DNA of 64,000 bases from an uncultured Ruminococcus sp. (GCA_910584195.1 CAJTYV010000012.1:28921-92920), one strand, 5' to 3'. Counted from the first letter of the stretch, positions 9,050 to 18,490 are shown. Notes: generated from the letters alone by a model not told the origin. Numbers and translations are program-made.

Positions 9050-9342
9050 TTTTCAAAGGGAAGCTACGCAATAGAGAATACCGCGTATCCTGCATATAAT
9101 ATAAAGCGGCACTGTAATTTCAAAACTTGTGTTCATAGGAGATATTGCGGTTTTTTGCGCATAATTTTCCTGAGAATAAGGCAAAACCTTGCAGGAATAC
9201 TTGTATTTCAAAAAATTTTAACGCAATTATCAGGATAGTTCTCCAAAAAGCATATGAATTTTCTTATGAGCACAGGTTCTTAGGTTAAAAGTTCTGTAAA
9301 CATTTCAATACGATATATTAATTAAATATCGGGAGGTAACCA
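9050..9342. other. Intergenic region upstream of cysE, no identified element
   Basis: AT-rich stretch of 293 bases. It holds the fragment AATACCGCG, which resembles the end of a T-box core, but no antiterminator/terminator pair follows. A good ribosome site for cysE (GGGAGGT) sits at 9331-9337. I see no convincing promoter, terminator or repeat. Confidence 0.4.
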
Positions 9343-10002
9343 TTGTTTGACATTTTTAAAACAATTAAACGCGATATAAATCTTATCCGTCAAAGCGACC
9401 CTGCTGCAAGAAATGCTGTTGAAATACTCCTTACCTATCCTACGCTTAAAGCTATACGCTCATACCGTATAGCTCATTGGCTGTATAGAAGGAAATATTT
9501 CACTTTGGCAAGAATAATTTCTCAGCATGCAAGAAACAAAACAGGCATAGAAATACATCCCGGAGCTGTTATCGGCAAGGGACTTTTCATCGACCACGGA
9601 ATGGGCGTCGTGATAGGTGAAACGGCTGTCATAGGAGATAACTGTCTGCTTTATCAGGGCGTTACGTTGGGCGGAACCGGAAAGGATAAAGGTAAACGTC
9701 ATCCGACATTGGGCAATAACGTTCTTGTCGGAGCGGGCGCAAAAGTCCTTGGACCTTTCACAGTAGGAAATAATGTTAAAATAGCGGCGAATGCCGTAGT
9801 TCTCAATGCAATTCCCGATGACTGCACTGCCGTTGGAGTTCCTGCAAGAGTAGTCCGAAGAAAAGGCGAAAAAGTCAGCGAGCATAAAGTAACTCAGGAC
9901 ATCGACCAGATACACATTCCCGATCCTGTATCTCTTGAATTGTGCAGACTTCAGGCAGAGGTTGACGGATTAAAAAAGGAGCTTGCAGAACTAAAGAAAT
10001 AA
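9343..10002 (+). CDS. cysE: Serine O-acetyltransferase
   Basis: Acetylates L-serine with acetyl-CoA to O-acetylserine, the precursor of cysteine. The 219 residues include an N-terminal helical segment and a left-handed beta-helix built from hexapeptide repeats (IHPGAVIGKGLFIDHGMGVV, GENAVIGD-type units). The catalytic region contains DHGMG, GGTGKDKGKRHP and the C-terminal VGVPARVVRRK. The start is TTG at 9343, selected by the GGGAGGT site 6 nt upstream. The extended C-terminal tail with heptad-like leucines may form a coiled coil. cysK is not adjacent. Confidence 0.93.
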   Translation: MFDIFKTIKRDINLIRQSDPAARNAVEILLTYPTLKAIRSYRIAHWLYRRKYFTLARIISQHARNKTGIEIHPGAVIGKGLFIDHGMGVVIGETAVIGDNCLLYQGVTLGGTGKDKGKRHPTLGNNVLVGAGAKVLGPFTVGNNVKIAANAVVLNAIPDDCTAVGVPARVVRRKGEKVSEHKVTQDIDQIHIPDPVSLELCRLQAEVDGLKKELAELKK

Positions 10003-10056
10003 ATCATTCTGTAATTTAATATTCTGAAAAAATAATATGAAATGGGGATTATTATA

Positions 10057-11106
10057 ATGTACACAAAAAATACAGATGCAGAAAACATCGAAAAACCTGC
10101 ATACTCGTCCAAATTAATGAGGAAATCATCAAACGGCAATTCAATGATGCTCTTTATATTCCTTATCTGCATGATCGGCGGAAGCTATCTCATGAGTTTT
10201 GTAATGGGGTTATTTTTAGATGAGGAATCGCAGTTCTACGACAGCGCAGTATTTCTTGCAAGAATGGCGTTTCAATATTTTGTGGGCGTACCATTGGCGA
10301 TCTTTATATATAAAAGAATGCCTTCGGGACGAACTACCGAAAAAATCGGCTCGCTGTTCTGCAAACCTCAGCAGTCTCTATGGTGGGTTATAAAATGGGT
10401 TCTGATAACCATAGCGTTCACATACGGTACAAATATTGCATCAACTTTATTTTTCAATCTTCTTCAATCTCTCACAGGGATAGAGCTTAATCAGGTAAAT
10501 ATTGCGGCGGACGATACATTTCTATCTAAGCTCGCCAATATAATCAGTATAACTATCTTAGCCCCTATTTTTGAGGAAATTCTTTTACGCGGCGCATTAC
10601 TGAGCAATACTAAACGCTACGGCACGTGGTCGGCGGTCATTTCAACGGGAATTTTCTTCGGACTTCTGCATGCCAACTATCCGCAGATACCCTTTGCAGC
10701 TGTAATGGGAATTTTTTCAGCTTTTATGGTACTTAAGACTAATTCTATAATCCCCTCACTCATCGTTCACTTTACTATCAATACGATCGGCGGAGTAATG
10801 TCTGTTGTAATCAGCGGTATTGACATTACAAAAATGCAAAGCGGCGATATGGATCACATCTTGGAAAATTTAGGCGTATGTATTATTATAATGTGCGCCG
10901 GCTTACTGGTGATGGGATTTATTGCAGCAGGATTGATACTTTTTATTTTGGAAATAATCATGCATAAAGAAAGCTTTCACATTCCCCCCGTATGCCCGGA
11001 GGTGTCGGAGAAGAAAAAACTTGCCGTTTACTTTACTGCACCGGTTACCATACTTTTAACAATAGTACTTTTAACCCTGACAGTTATCAACGCAATACCT
11101 GCTTAG
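10057..11106 (+). CDS. CPBP-family intramembrane glutamic protease homologue
   Basis: Multi-pass membrane protein of 349 residues with a cytoplasmic N-terminus and about eight hydrophobic segments. The Abi/CPBP active-site motifs are present: EEILLRG (E173, E174, R178), FGLLHANY (H205) and HFTINTIGG (H238, N242). The ATG at 10057 is preferred because GGGGAT at 10044-10049 is correctly spaced; the upstream in-frame ATG at 10042 overlaps that site. Members process prenylated or bacteriocin-related peptides or act in immunity; nothing nearby points to a substrate. A terminator follows the gene. Confidence 0.85.
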   Translation: MYTKNTDAENIEKPAYSSKLMRKSSNGNSMMLFIFLICMIGGSYLMSFVMGLFLDEESQFYDSAVFLARMAFQYFVGVPLAIFIYKRMPSGRTTEKIGSLFCKPQQSLWWVIKWVLITIAFTYGTNIASTLFFNLLQSLTGIELNQVNIAADDTFLSKLANIISITILAPIFEEILLRGALLSNTKRYGTWSAVISTGIFFGLLHANYPQIPFAAVMGIFSAFMVLKTNSIIPSLIVHFTINTIGGVMSVVISGIDITKMQSGDMDHILENLGVCIIIMCAGLLVMGFIAAGLILFILEIIMHKESFHIPPVCPEVSEKKKLAVYFTAPVTILLTIVLLTLTVINAIPA

Positions 11107-11129
11107 ATAAACCAATAATCTGCTGGTTC

Positions 11130-11157
11130 AATACTCCGTCCGCAAAGGCGGAGTATT
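11130..11157 (+). terminator. Intrinsic terminator after the CPBP gene
   Basis: Stem AATACTCCG (11130-11138) with CGGAGTATT (11149-11157), loop of 10 nt with further pairing, followed by AATTTTTA. Confidence 0.75.
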
Positions 11158-11217
11158 AATTTTTAGGCTATATACCGTAACGCAACCGACAGTTGACAAA
11201 TTTCCAAGACGAATTGA

Positions 11218-11246
11218 TTGACTGCAACTCCATCATATGATATACT
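11218..11246 (+). promoter_or_regulatory. Vegetative promoter of the XRE regulator gene
   Basis: TTGACT (11218-11223), 17-bp spacer, TATACT (11241-11246). The gene starts about 90 nt downstream behind GGAGGT. Confidence 0.75.
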
Positions 11247-11341
11247 GAATTCATGAAAAACCACTAATGCCGGCTTAGTGAAAATCAAAAACAAACTTCT
11301 CACAAGCTGAATCGCTCATGAGAACTTAATGGAGGTAAACT

Positions 11342-12337
11342 ATGATACTTGCAGATAAGATTATTGAACTCAGAAAAAAATCAGGCATGACTCAGGATGA
11401 GCTTGCCGAGAAATTAGGCGTAAGCCGTCAATCCGTATCTAAATGGGAAAGCGCACAGTCTACTCCCGACCTCAACCGAATTTTAAAAATATCGGAAATA
11501 TTCTCTGTCAGCACGGACATACTTTTAAAAGACGAACTCGATCTTAATCCGACAGAGTCAACAGCTGCTATAAGCGCTCCTGCTGCTTCTGTTCACGATG
11601 AAACTGAACCGCCGCTTCGCCATGTTTCTATGGCGGAGGCAACTGCATTCCTTGAAAAAAATTCACAGCGCGCCCGTTTTACCGCTTTGGGCGTATCGCT
11701 CTGTATATTATCGCCTGTTCCGCCCATAATCTTCGATATGATTTTTCAAAAGTCCGAACTTGCAGATTTGGGTGCAATACCAATGTTTCTTATGATAGCA
11801 GTCGCAGTAGGAATTTTCATTTACAGCCACAGCCTTATCAAAGACTTCGCCTATCTTCATAATGAATGTCTCGACACTGAATACGGCATTGACGGCATGG
11901 TAAAGGATAAGAAAAGCAACTACCAATCCAAACATATTCTACATCTTATAATCGGCGTCATTCTATGTATCATATCGTGCGTACCCGCTATAGCCGCCGA
12001 TATTATTTCAAGAAAAGAGCTTAGCGAAATATTCAGCGACTTCGGCGCACTTATAATGTTTATATGCGTTACTGCCGGCGTATTCCTGATCGTTAAAACA
12101 AGCATTATAAACAGCGGTTACAGAACACTTCTTGAAGAAGACGACTACAGCCGCAATAAAAAGCTTGTTAACCGACAGAGCAATACTGTAATGGAAGTTT
12201 ATTGGCTTATTGTTACTGCTATATACCTCGGCTATAGTTTTGTTACGTTTAATTGGGGTATGAGCTGGATCATATGGGTCGTTGCAGGCGTTATCTGCCC
12301 TGTCGTGAAACTTATTGCCGCAGCTTTGAAAAAATAA
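11342..12337 (+). CDS. XRE-family HTH regulator with C-terminal membrane segments
   Basis: 331 residues. Residues about 5-62 form a Cro/CI-type helix-turn-helix (SGMTQDELAEKLGVSRQSVS, KWESAQSTPDL). A linker of about 45 residues leads to four or five hydrophobic segments in the remainder (for example near 118-135, 141-160, 200-220, 232-255 and 285-330). Such fusions tie DNA binding to the membrane and are often sensors of envelope or antimicrobial stress. It points toward the convergent ABC exporter genes, so a link to exporter control is possible but not shown. It has its own promoter. Confidence 0.85.
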   Translation: MILADKIIELRKKSGMTQDELAEKLGVSRQSVSKWESAQSTPDLNRILKISEIFSVSTDILLKDELDLNPTESTAAISAPAASVHDETEPPLRHVSMAEATAFLEKNSQRARFTALGVSLCILSPVPPIIFDMIFQKSELADLGAIPMFLMIAVAVGIFIYSHSLIKDFAYLHNECLDTEYGIDGMVKDKKSNYQSKHILHLIIGVILCIISCVPAIAADIISRKELSEIFSDFGALIMFICVTAGVFLIVKTSIINSGYRTLLEEDDYSRNKKLVNRQSNTVMEVYWLIVTAIYLGYSFVTFNWGMSWIIWVVAGVICPVVKLIAAALKK

Positions 12338-12511
12338 ATTGTCCGTTTCTTTTGGTCTTTTAGAACCTGTTTAGTATCTCGGCTCATACTGATTTTTTAG
12401 CAAGAATTTGTCAAGACTCTAAAAAGTGAATGAATACTGACATATGGTTCAACGAATTTTACCCCTAAGACGTATATGGAGATACAAATATGCTCTAAAA
12501 CTATATAATTT
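12338..12511. other. Intergenic stretch, nothing identified
   Basis: AT-rich sequence between the XRE gene and the palindromic element at 12512. It contains GAACCTGTTTAGTATCT, which looks like the end of some insertion sequences, but I see no partner end or coding remnant. Confidence 0.3.
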
Positions 12512-12581
12512 AAATGGGACTGTACAAAGCCCGTAATTACTATAAAATATAGTAATACGGAAAGCTTTTACAGTCCCATTT
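12512..12581. repeat. 70-bp palindromic element / bidirectional terminator
   Basis: Terminal arms AAATGGGACTGTA (12512-12524) and TACAGTCCCATTT (12569-12581) are perfect inverted repeats of 13 bp. Inside, CCGTAATTACTATA and TATAGTAATACGG pair again with one bulged base, so nearly the whole element folds into one rod. It lies between convergent genes and could terminate both. The symmetry also fits a very small MITE. Confidence 0.7.
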
Positions 12582-12616
12582 GACATGAGGAAGAACGTCC
12601 TCCAAAAAATTTTCAA

Positions 12617-14509
12617 TTAAGAAAGCTCGAACATACCTGTATAGAGTTGATAATATTTGCCTTTGCCTGCGATAAGATCATCATGGCTGCCTCGCTCAAT
12701 GATCTTGCCGTATTCGAGAACCATTATTGCCTGAGAATTACGAACTGTTGACAAACGATGCGCAATAACGAACACTGTACGACCTTCCATAAGGGAATCC
12801 ATACCTTTTTCGATAAGCGCTTCCGTTCTTGTATCAATAGAGCTTGTAGCCTCGTCAAGGATAAGAACAGGCGGATTCGCAACTGCTGCACGCGCAATAG
12901 CAAGAAGCTGCCGCTGACCCTGCGAAAGATTTGCCCCGTCCGAGGTAAGCATTGTATCGTATCCATTTTCAAGGTGTGTGATAAAGCTGTCGGCATTTGC
13001 AAGCTTTGCCGCCGCATAAACTTCCTCGTCCGTTGCGTCAAGTTTGCCGTATCGGATATTGTCCATTACGGTACCGGTAAACAAATGCGTATCCTGCAAT
13101 ACTACAGACTGCGACATTCTCAGATCGCGCTTTTTTATTTTATTGATATTGATTCCGTCATAACGTATTTTTCCATCGGGAACATCGTAAAAACGATTTA
13201 TAAGATTGGTTATGGTCGTCTTGCCTGCTCCCGTAGAACCTACAAAGGCTATCTTCTGTCCTGCTTTTGCATAAAGACTGATACCGTTAAGAACAGTTTT
13301 CTCGGGTTCATATCCGAAAACAACATCGTCAAACTCCACATTACCGCGAACTTCGGTATATGTTACAGTACCGTCCGCCTTATGAGGATGTTTCCACGCC
13401 CATATACCCGTTCGCTTTTCTGACTCGATAAGCTGACCGTCAGCATCCCGCACTGCGTTTACAAGAGTAACATAACCGTCATCCGCCTCCGGCTCTTCGT
13501 CAATCACTTTAAAAATTCTCTCAGCACCTGCAAGAGCCATTAAAACCGCATTAAGCTGCTGCGAGACCTGTGTGATAGGCTGAGCAAACTGTCTTGTAAA
13601 CTGCAAATACGACACAAGCTTTCCGATATTCATTCCGCCGAATCCGCTTACAGCCATAATTCCGCCCACAATAGCCGTTGCCGCATAATGAAGATATGAC
13701 AGATTATTCATTATAGGCATAAGAATATTTGCAAAAGTATTCGCACGGGTAGCCGCTTCGCAAAGCTCCTCATTAAGCTTGTTAAATTCCTCGTTGGCAG
13801 CATCTTCATGGCAGAAAACCTTCACAACTTTCTGACCGTCTATCATTTCTTCAATATATCCGTTAGCTTTGCCTATCGCTTTCTGCTGTGCAATAAAGCC
13901 CTTGCTGCTCCGTGAACCGATAACGCCTATTACCTTTATAATAATAATAAGCATTACTACCACGATAATAGTCAATATCCAGCTATATGCAAGCATAAGA
14001 GCAAAAACTCCTACAATAGTGATAGCAGAGCTTATAAACTGTGCAATACTGTTGCTGAGCATTTCACGGAGCGTATCTGTATCGTTGGTATAGAGCGACA
14101 TAAGTTCGCCGTGAGTGTGCTTATCAAAGTATTTAATGGGCAGCGACTCCATTTTACTAAAAAGGTCGTTTCTTATGCGCATCAGCGTAGTAGTTGAGAC
14201 TTTGAGCATCATACGCTGAAACATCAAGCTCGCCAAAGCGCCGACAGCGTAAATACAAGCCATAACAGCAAGTATCCCGATAAATACGCCCTTATCCCAC
14301 ACGCCCGTTTTAAGAGCGTCCTCAATATTATTTATAAGCGGGGTAAGCAGAGCATTGCCTGCGATACCTGCCACGGCGCTCAGAACAACGCCAACCACCA
14401 CAAGGGCGAAATGGAGCTTAAAGCCATACATATAACTGAAAATACGCTTGATTATTGCCTTAACATCTGAAGGCTTCTGCATAGGAGCCATATTCTTTTT
14501 CGGAGGCAT
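12617..14509 (-). CDS. ABC exporter half-transporter, canonical-site subunit
   Basis: 630-residue fusion of a six-helix membrane domain (about 30-330) and a nucleotide-binding domain (about 390-625). Walker A is GSTGAGKTT, signature LSQGQRQLL, Walker B VLILDEATSS with the catalytic glutamate intact, and H-loop IAHRLS. An insertion of about 40 residues precedes the NBD. The start ATG overlaps the stop of the upstream half-transporter by one base (TAATG). Together they should form a heterodimeric exporter, since the partner has a degenerate site. Substrates of such pairs include drugs, peptides and lipids; none can be named here. Confidence 0.9.
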   Translation of the reverse strand: MPPKKNMAPMQKPSDVKAIIKRIFSYMYGFKLHFALVVVGVVLSAVAGIAGNALLTPLINNIEDALKTGVWDKGVFIGILAVMACIYAVGALASLMFQRMMLKVSTTTLMRIRNDLFSKMESLPIKYFDKHTHGELMSLYTNDTDTLREMLSNSIAQFISSAITIVGVFALMLAYSWILTIIVVVMLIIIIKVIGVIGSRSSKGFIAQQKAIGKANGYIEEMIDGQKVVKVFCHEDAANEEFNKLNEELCEAATRANTFANILMPIMNNLSYLHYAATAIVGGIMAVSGFGGMNIGKLVSYLQFTRQFAQPITQVSQQLNAVLMALAGAERIFKVIDEEPEADDGYVTLVNAVRDADGQLIESEKRTGIWAWKHPHKADGTVTYTEVRGNVEFDDVVFGYEPEKTVLNGISLYAKAGQKIAFVGSTGAGKTTITNLINRFYDVPDGKIRYDGININKIKKRDLRMSQSVVLQDTHLFTGTVMDNIRYGKLDATDEEVYAAAKLANADSFITHLENGYDTMLTSDGANLSQGQRQLLAIARAAVANPPVLILDEATSSIDTRTEALIEKGMDSLMEGRTVFVIAHRLSTVRNSQAIMVLEYGKIIERGSHDDLIAGKGKYYQLYTGMFELS

Positions 14510-16239
14510 TATTCATCACCGCCTTTCTGCTGCGAATCGTAAACTTCTCTGTAAATATTGCTTTTTTCAAGAAGTTCTTCATGAGTTCCCATATCAGTTA
14601 TCTTTCCGCCGTCCATAACGATTATCCTGTCCGCGTCCTGTACGGAGGAAATTCTCTGAGCTATGATAAACGTAGTAACATCGCTGAGATTTTCACGAAA
14701 CGCCTTTCTGATACTTGCGTCCGTAGCCGTGTCAACCGCGCTGGTGGAATCGTCAAAAATGAGTATCTTAGGCTTTTTCAGCAGCGCTCTTGCAATGCAA
14801 AGTCTCTGCTTCTGACCGCCCGATACGTTCACTCCGCCCTGTCCGAGATCCTGATCGTAGCCATCCGGAAACGACATTACAAAGTCATGCGCGCACGCAT
14901 GCCTGCATGCTTCAATGATCTCCTCGTCAGAAGCATCAGCGTTTCCCCATTTCAGGTTCTCCTTTATAGTTCCCGAGAAAAGAACGTTTTTCTGCAAAAC
15001 CATTGCGACTTGATTTCTCAGGGTTTCCAAATCATACTCGCGAACATTTCGTCCGCCGACCAGTACCTCACCGTCCGTTACATCATAAAGTCTCGGAATA
15101 AGCTGAACCAAAGTAGTTTTTGACGAACCTGTACCGCCGATAATTCCAATGGTTTCCCCTGATTTTATATCAAGGTTAATTTTTTCAAGCGAAAGGTTAT
15201 TCATATCCTTAAAGTAACTGAACGACACGTTTTTGAAGCTTACCGAGCCGTCCTCTACCTCCGTAACGGAGTTTTCCGGTGAAACAATATCCGATTCCTC
15301 GGTAAGCACTTCATATACACGCTGAAGAGACGCTCTGGAAATAACGAACATCATAAACATGAACGAAAGCATCATCAGAGACATAAGTATCTGTCCGACA
15401 TATGTAATAAACTGAGTAAGATCGCCTGTAAGCATATTTCCGCCGCCTGCGATCATATGTCCGCCAAAAAAGAGAATTGCGATTATACTTGCGTACATAC
15501 AAAACTGCATGAACGGCATAGTAAGTATAACGAGTTTTTCCGCACGAACCTGAGCCTCGCGTACCTTTTCGGTGCTTTCCGTGAACTTTTTCTTCTCATA
15601 ATCCTCGCGTACAAACGCCTTGACTGTACGAATTCCCACAAGATTTTCCTGAACCCTTGCGTTCATGCCGTCATAAAGGGTAAGCATAGCCTTGAATCGC
15701 GGATGCGCCTTAGTCATAATTAAACCTACGGCAGCTCCGAGAACCGGAATTGCACATAAAAATACCAGCGACAGTTTAGCATTGGTAGTAACTGCCATAA
15801 TAAGAGCAAAAATCATCATCATAGGAGCTCTTACCGCAGTACGTATGAACATCATGAATGCCATTTGAATATTGCTTACATCGGTAGTGAGACGAGTTGT
15901 AAGAGAAGCTGTAGAGAATTTATCTACATTAGCAAAAGAAAAAGACTGAACTTTTTTAAACAGCTCTCCTCTTAGATTTTTGGCAAATCCAACGGCAGCC
16001 ACAGCGCTGAAGCGTCCTGCAACCGCTCCGAAAAACAGAGAAAAAAGCGCCATTAATACCATAAGCGCACCCATTACGGCAACGTGCTTTATGTCGCCTG
16101 CACGAATTCCCTTATCAATAATGGAAGCCATAACATAGGGAATAAGAACCTCCATAGCGACCTCGCCCAAAATAGTCACCGGCGCAAGGATCGCTTCCTT
16201 TTTGTACCTGCCCACATAGGACAAAAGTTTTTTCAGCAT
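14509..16239 (-). CDS. ABC exporter half-transporter, degenerate-site subunit
   Basis: 576 residues: six-helix membrane domain (about 1-310) and nucleotide-binding domain (about 330-570). Walker A is GGTGSSKTT, with Ser in place of the usual second Gly, signature VSGGQKQRL, and Walker B ILIFDDSTSAVD with Asp replacing the catalytic Glu. This pattern marks the non-hydrolysing half of heterodimeric exporters (BmrC/D, TmrA/B type). I start it at ATG 16239, behind AGGAG at 16253-16257; a TTG at 16278 has no ribosome site. First gene of a two-gene operon with a strong promoter and a palindrome at the transcription start. Confidence 0.9.
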   Translation of the reverse strand: MLKKLLSYVGRYKKEAILAPVTILGEVAMEVLIPYVMASIIDKGIRAGDIKHVAVMGALMVLMALFSLFFGAVAGRFSAVAAVGFAKNLRGELFKKVQSFSFANVDKFSTASLTTRLTTDVSNIQMAFMMFIRTAVRAPMMMIFALIMAVTTNAKLSLVFLCAIPVLGAAVGLIMTKAHPRFKAMLTLYDGMNARVQENLVGIRTVKAFVREDYEKKKFTESTEKVREAQVRAEKLVILTMPFMQFCMYASIIAILFFGGHMIAGGGNMLTGDLTQFITYVGQILMSLMMLSFMFMMFVISRASLQRVYEVLTEESDIVSPENSVTEVEDGSVSFKNVSFSYFKDMNNLSLEKINLDIKSGETIGIIGGTGSSKTTLVQLIPRLYDVTDGEVLVGGRNVREYDLETLRNQVAMVLQKNVLFSGTIKENLKWGNADASDEEIIEACRHACAHDFVMSFPDGYDQDLGQGGVNVSGGQKQRLCIARALLKKPKILIFDDSTSAVDTATDASIRKAFRENLSDVTTFIIAQRISSVQDADRIIVMDGGKITDMGTHEELLEKSNIYREVYDSQQKGGDE

Positions 16240-16347
16240 ATTGATAATATCTCTCCTTTCTTGATCAGACATGTTCAATAAAAGATTTTCAAAGCGTCGC
16301 TTTTGCTTTGAATAGGATTATTGCAGCAGGTCTGTTTTCTTTCTGTT

Positions 16348-16364
16348 CGGACTTGTAAAGTCCG
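16348..16364. promoter_or_regulatory. Palindrome at the transcription start of the ABC exporter operon (candidate operator)
   Basis: CGGACTT-GTA-AAGTCCG is a perfect 7-bp inverted repeat just downstream of the -10 box on the minus strand, covering about +3 to +19. Placement fits a repressor site; a 5'-end RNA hairpin is the alternative. No MarR- or TetR-type gene is adjacent. Confidence 0.5.
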
Positions 16365-16373
16365 TATTTAAAT

Positions 16374-16402
16374 AGTATAACACGGTAAAATTTTATTGTC
16401 AA
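16374..16402 (-). promoter_or_regulatory. Vegetative promoter of the ABC exporter operon
   Basis: On the minus strand TTGACA (16402-16397), 17-bp spacer, TATACT (16379-16374). The leader to the chosen start is about 130 nt. Confidence 0.8.
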
Positions 16403-16508
16403 GTGAAAGTTTAGTGAAAATACATAAAGAATTATTGTTGGAATTAACAAATTTGTCAAACAAAAACGGCAATTCATTCAAATAATATACAGACTGTTTA
16501 AACTCCGC

Positions 16509-16537
16509 TTGACTTTTTTAGTGAAATATGATACAAT
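16509..16537 (+). promoter_or_regulatory. Vegetative promoter of citrate synthase
   Basis: TTGACT (16509-16514), 17-bp spacer, TACAAT (16532-16537), about 90 nt before the gene start. Confidence 0.75.
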
Positions 16538-16625
16538 ATAAACATGTATTTTAATTTAACGATAATCAAAAGGCGGTTAAAGGCTGAGGCTTATGACCGC
16601 TAATATTAAAAGGAGGCGTAAACCG

Positions 16626-17972
16626 ATGGGATACGGATTTATTGAATTGACACCTGAAATCATAAAACTTGCGGAAAAATCAATGGAGGGCTATAAGATC
16701 TCCCCCGAACTTTACACCAAATACGATGTAAAACGAGGATTGAGAGATATAAACGGCAACGGAGTCGTTGCCGGACTTACAAATATCAGTACCATCAGAG
16801 TCGATGAAGAAGGTCACGGCAAGCTTTTTTACCGCGGCATTGATGTTGAAGATATTGTTGCGGGCTTTATAAAAGAAAAGCGTTACGGTTTCGAGGAAAC
16901 TATTTATCTGCTACTATTCGGAAATATGCCGACAGAAACAGAGCTTGCCGAATTCAAAGGCATTTTATCCGGAACAAGAAATCTTCCGCCTACTTTTACA
17001 AGAGATGTTATTATGAAAGCTCCCAGCGACAATATGATGAATACTCTTGCGAAATGTGTCCTCTCGCTCTATTCTTACGACCAGACTGCAAACGACATTT
17101 CAATACCCAATGTCCTCAGACAAAGCATATCGCTTATTACGCTCTTCCCTGTTTTGGCGATATACGGCTATCACGCCTATAAATACACACGTGACGGAGG
17201 AAGTCTTTTTATTCACGACCCCGATCCGCAGCTTTCCATTGCGGAAAATCTGCTGTACATGCTCCGTCCCGATAAAAAATATACCGAGCTTGAATCCCGC
17301 ATACTCGACCTTGCACTGGTTCTTCATGCAGAACACGGAGGCGGAAACAATTCTACATTTACCGTACATGTTGTTTCATCATCCGGTACTGACACGTATT
17401 CAGCAATTGCAGCCGCATTGGGTTCGCTTAAAGGTCCGAAGCACGGCGGAGCAAACATAAAGGTCGCTATGATGTTTGACGATATGAAGCAGAACGTCAA
17501 GGATTGGACTGACGAGGAGGAGGTACGAACATATCTTAAAAAGCTTCTCCACAAAGAAGCTTTCGACCACGCCGGACTTATCTATGGAATGGGACATGCC
17601 GTTTACTCCCACTCAGACCCGAGAGCGACTGTTTTCAAAGGCTTTGTGGAAAAACTCAGTTCCGAAAAAGGCAGGCACGATGAATTTAATCTTTACTCGA
17701 TGGTTGAACGGCTCGCGCCCGAGGTCATTGCCGAAGAAAGACGAATTTACAAAGGCGTGTGTGCAAACGTGGATTTTTACAGCGGATTTGTATACCGTAT
17801 GCTGGGTATTCCCGATGAGCTGTTTACTCCGCTTTTTGCGGTTTCGCGTATTGCAGGCTGGTCTGCTCACCGTATAGAGGAGCTTATCAACTCCAACAAA
17901 ATAATCCGCCCTGCATACAAGGCTATCTCGCCTATGCGCGAGTATACCGATATGGAGAACCGAATTGATTAA
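16626..17972 (+). CDS. Citrate (Si)-synthase family protein
   Basis: Condenses oxaloacetate and acetyl-CoA to citrate; in anaerobic ruminococci this feeds 2-oxoglutarate and glutamate synthesis rather than a full cycle. The 448 residues carry the active-site segments LHAEHGGGNNSTFTVHV and GPKHGGANIKV, and YGMGHAVYSHSDPRA with the second catalytic histidine; the last catalytic Asp lies in NVDFYSGFVYRML. The start at 16626 is set by AGGAGG at 16611; an in-frame ATG at 16593 is upstream of that site. A 2-methylcitrate synthase activity cannot be excluded. A small membrane protein gene follows 2 nt after the stop. Confidence 0.92.
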   Translation: MGYGFIELTPEIIKLAEKSMEGYKISPELYTKYDVKRGLRDINGNGVVAGLTNISTIRVDEEGHGKLFYRGIDVEDIVAGFIKEKRYGFEETIYLLLFGNMPTETELAEFKGILSGTRNLPPTFTRDVIMKAPSDNMMNTLAKCVLSLYSYDQTANDISIPNVLRQSISLITLFPVLAIYGYHAYKYTRDGGSLFIHDPDPQLSIAENLLYMLRPDKKYTELESRILDLALVLHAEHGGGNNSTFTVHVVSSSGTDTYSAIAAALGSLKGPKHGGANIKVAMMFDDMKQNVKDWTDEEEVRTYLKKLLHKEAFDHAGLIYGMGHAVYSHSDPRATVFKGFVEKLSSEKGRHDEFNLYSMVERLAPEVIAEERRIYKGVCANVDFYSGFVYRMLGIPDELFTPLFAVSRIAGWSAHRIEELINSNKIIRPAYKAISPMREYTDMENRID

Positions 17973-17974
17973 AT

Positions 17975-18481
17975 ATGAAACATGATGTTAAAGTAAAGAG
18001 AATTTCCTTTTTTCTGACAGATATATTTGCCGGAATGTTACTTTTTACCGCTTTGACCGCTTCTGCTGTATGGCTTGATCTATGTGAGCTTTTAGGTTTA
18101 GCTGCAATGTGCGCCGCTCTTGCATTGCCTATCCTTGTACCGTTTATTTGCGGAAAGCTCACGAAGCGGAGTTTTCTCAGCTCTCTTGCATTTATAAATA
18201 TGGGTATGCTGGCGGCTTTTATGCTTTCAAATAAATTGTCCGAGCTTATGGTCTATTTTAATATAATACCCGATAATTTTATACGCGGACTTTATGAAAA
18301 AAATTATCCCGGACTTGAACCCGAGTTTATTTCGCAGGAAATGCACGGTTTTTCGACAATTGTTTTATTTCTGCTTATTGAATCGGCGTTACTTTTCCTG
18401 ACGGCATTTACGGTAAAGGTAGTTATGAGAATACGTCAGATCAATAAGCAGTTTAACGCTTATTATAAAAGCGGTACCTGA
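17975..18481 (+). CDS. Small four-helix membrane protein, unknown function
   Basis: 168 residues with four hydrophobic segments (about 14-33, 36-58, 65-90 and 125-150) and a basic C-terminal tail. The ATG follows the citrate synthase stop by 2 nt, so translation is probably coupled, although no separate ribosome site is visible. I recognise no family. A strong terminator hairpin follows, closing the two-gene unit. Confidence 0.6.
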   Translation: MKHDVKVKRISFFLTDIFAGMLLFTALTASAVWLDLCELLGLAAMCAALALPILVPFICGKLTKRSFLSSLAFINMGMLAAFMLSNKLSELMVYFNIIPDNFIRGLYEKNYPGLEPEFISQEMHGFSTIVLFLLIESALLFLTAFTVKVVMRIRQINKQFNAYYKSGT

Positions 18482-18490
18482 ATTTACAAG

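Noticed and set aside
9070-9342. Possible T-box riboswitch ahead of cysE (AATACCGCG)
   Set aside because: Only a fragment resembling the end of the T-box core is present, with no terminator/antiterminator pair after it and no specifier stem that I can draw.
12360-12480. Possible insertion-sequence end (GAACCTGTTTAGTATCT)
   Set aside because: No matching opposite end, transposase remnant or target duplication was found.
12758-13423. 221-codon plus-strand open frame inside the ABC exporter gene
   Set aside because: Antisense shadow; the exporter's Walker A motif is encoded on the opposite strand across the same bases.
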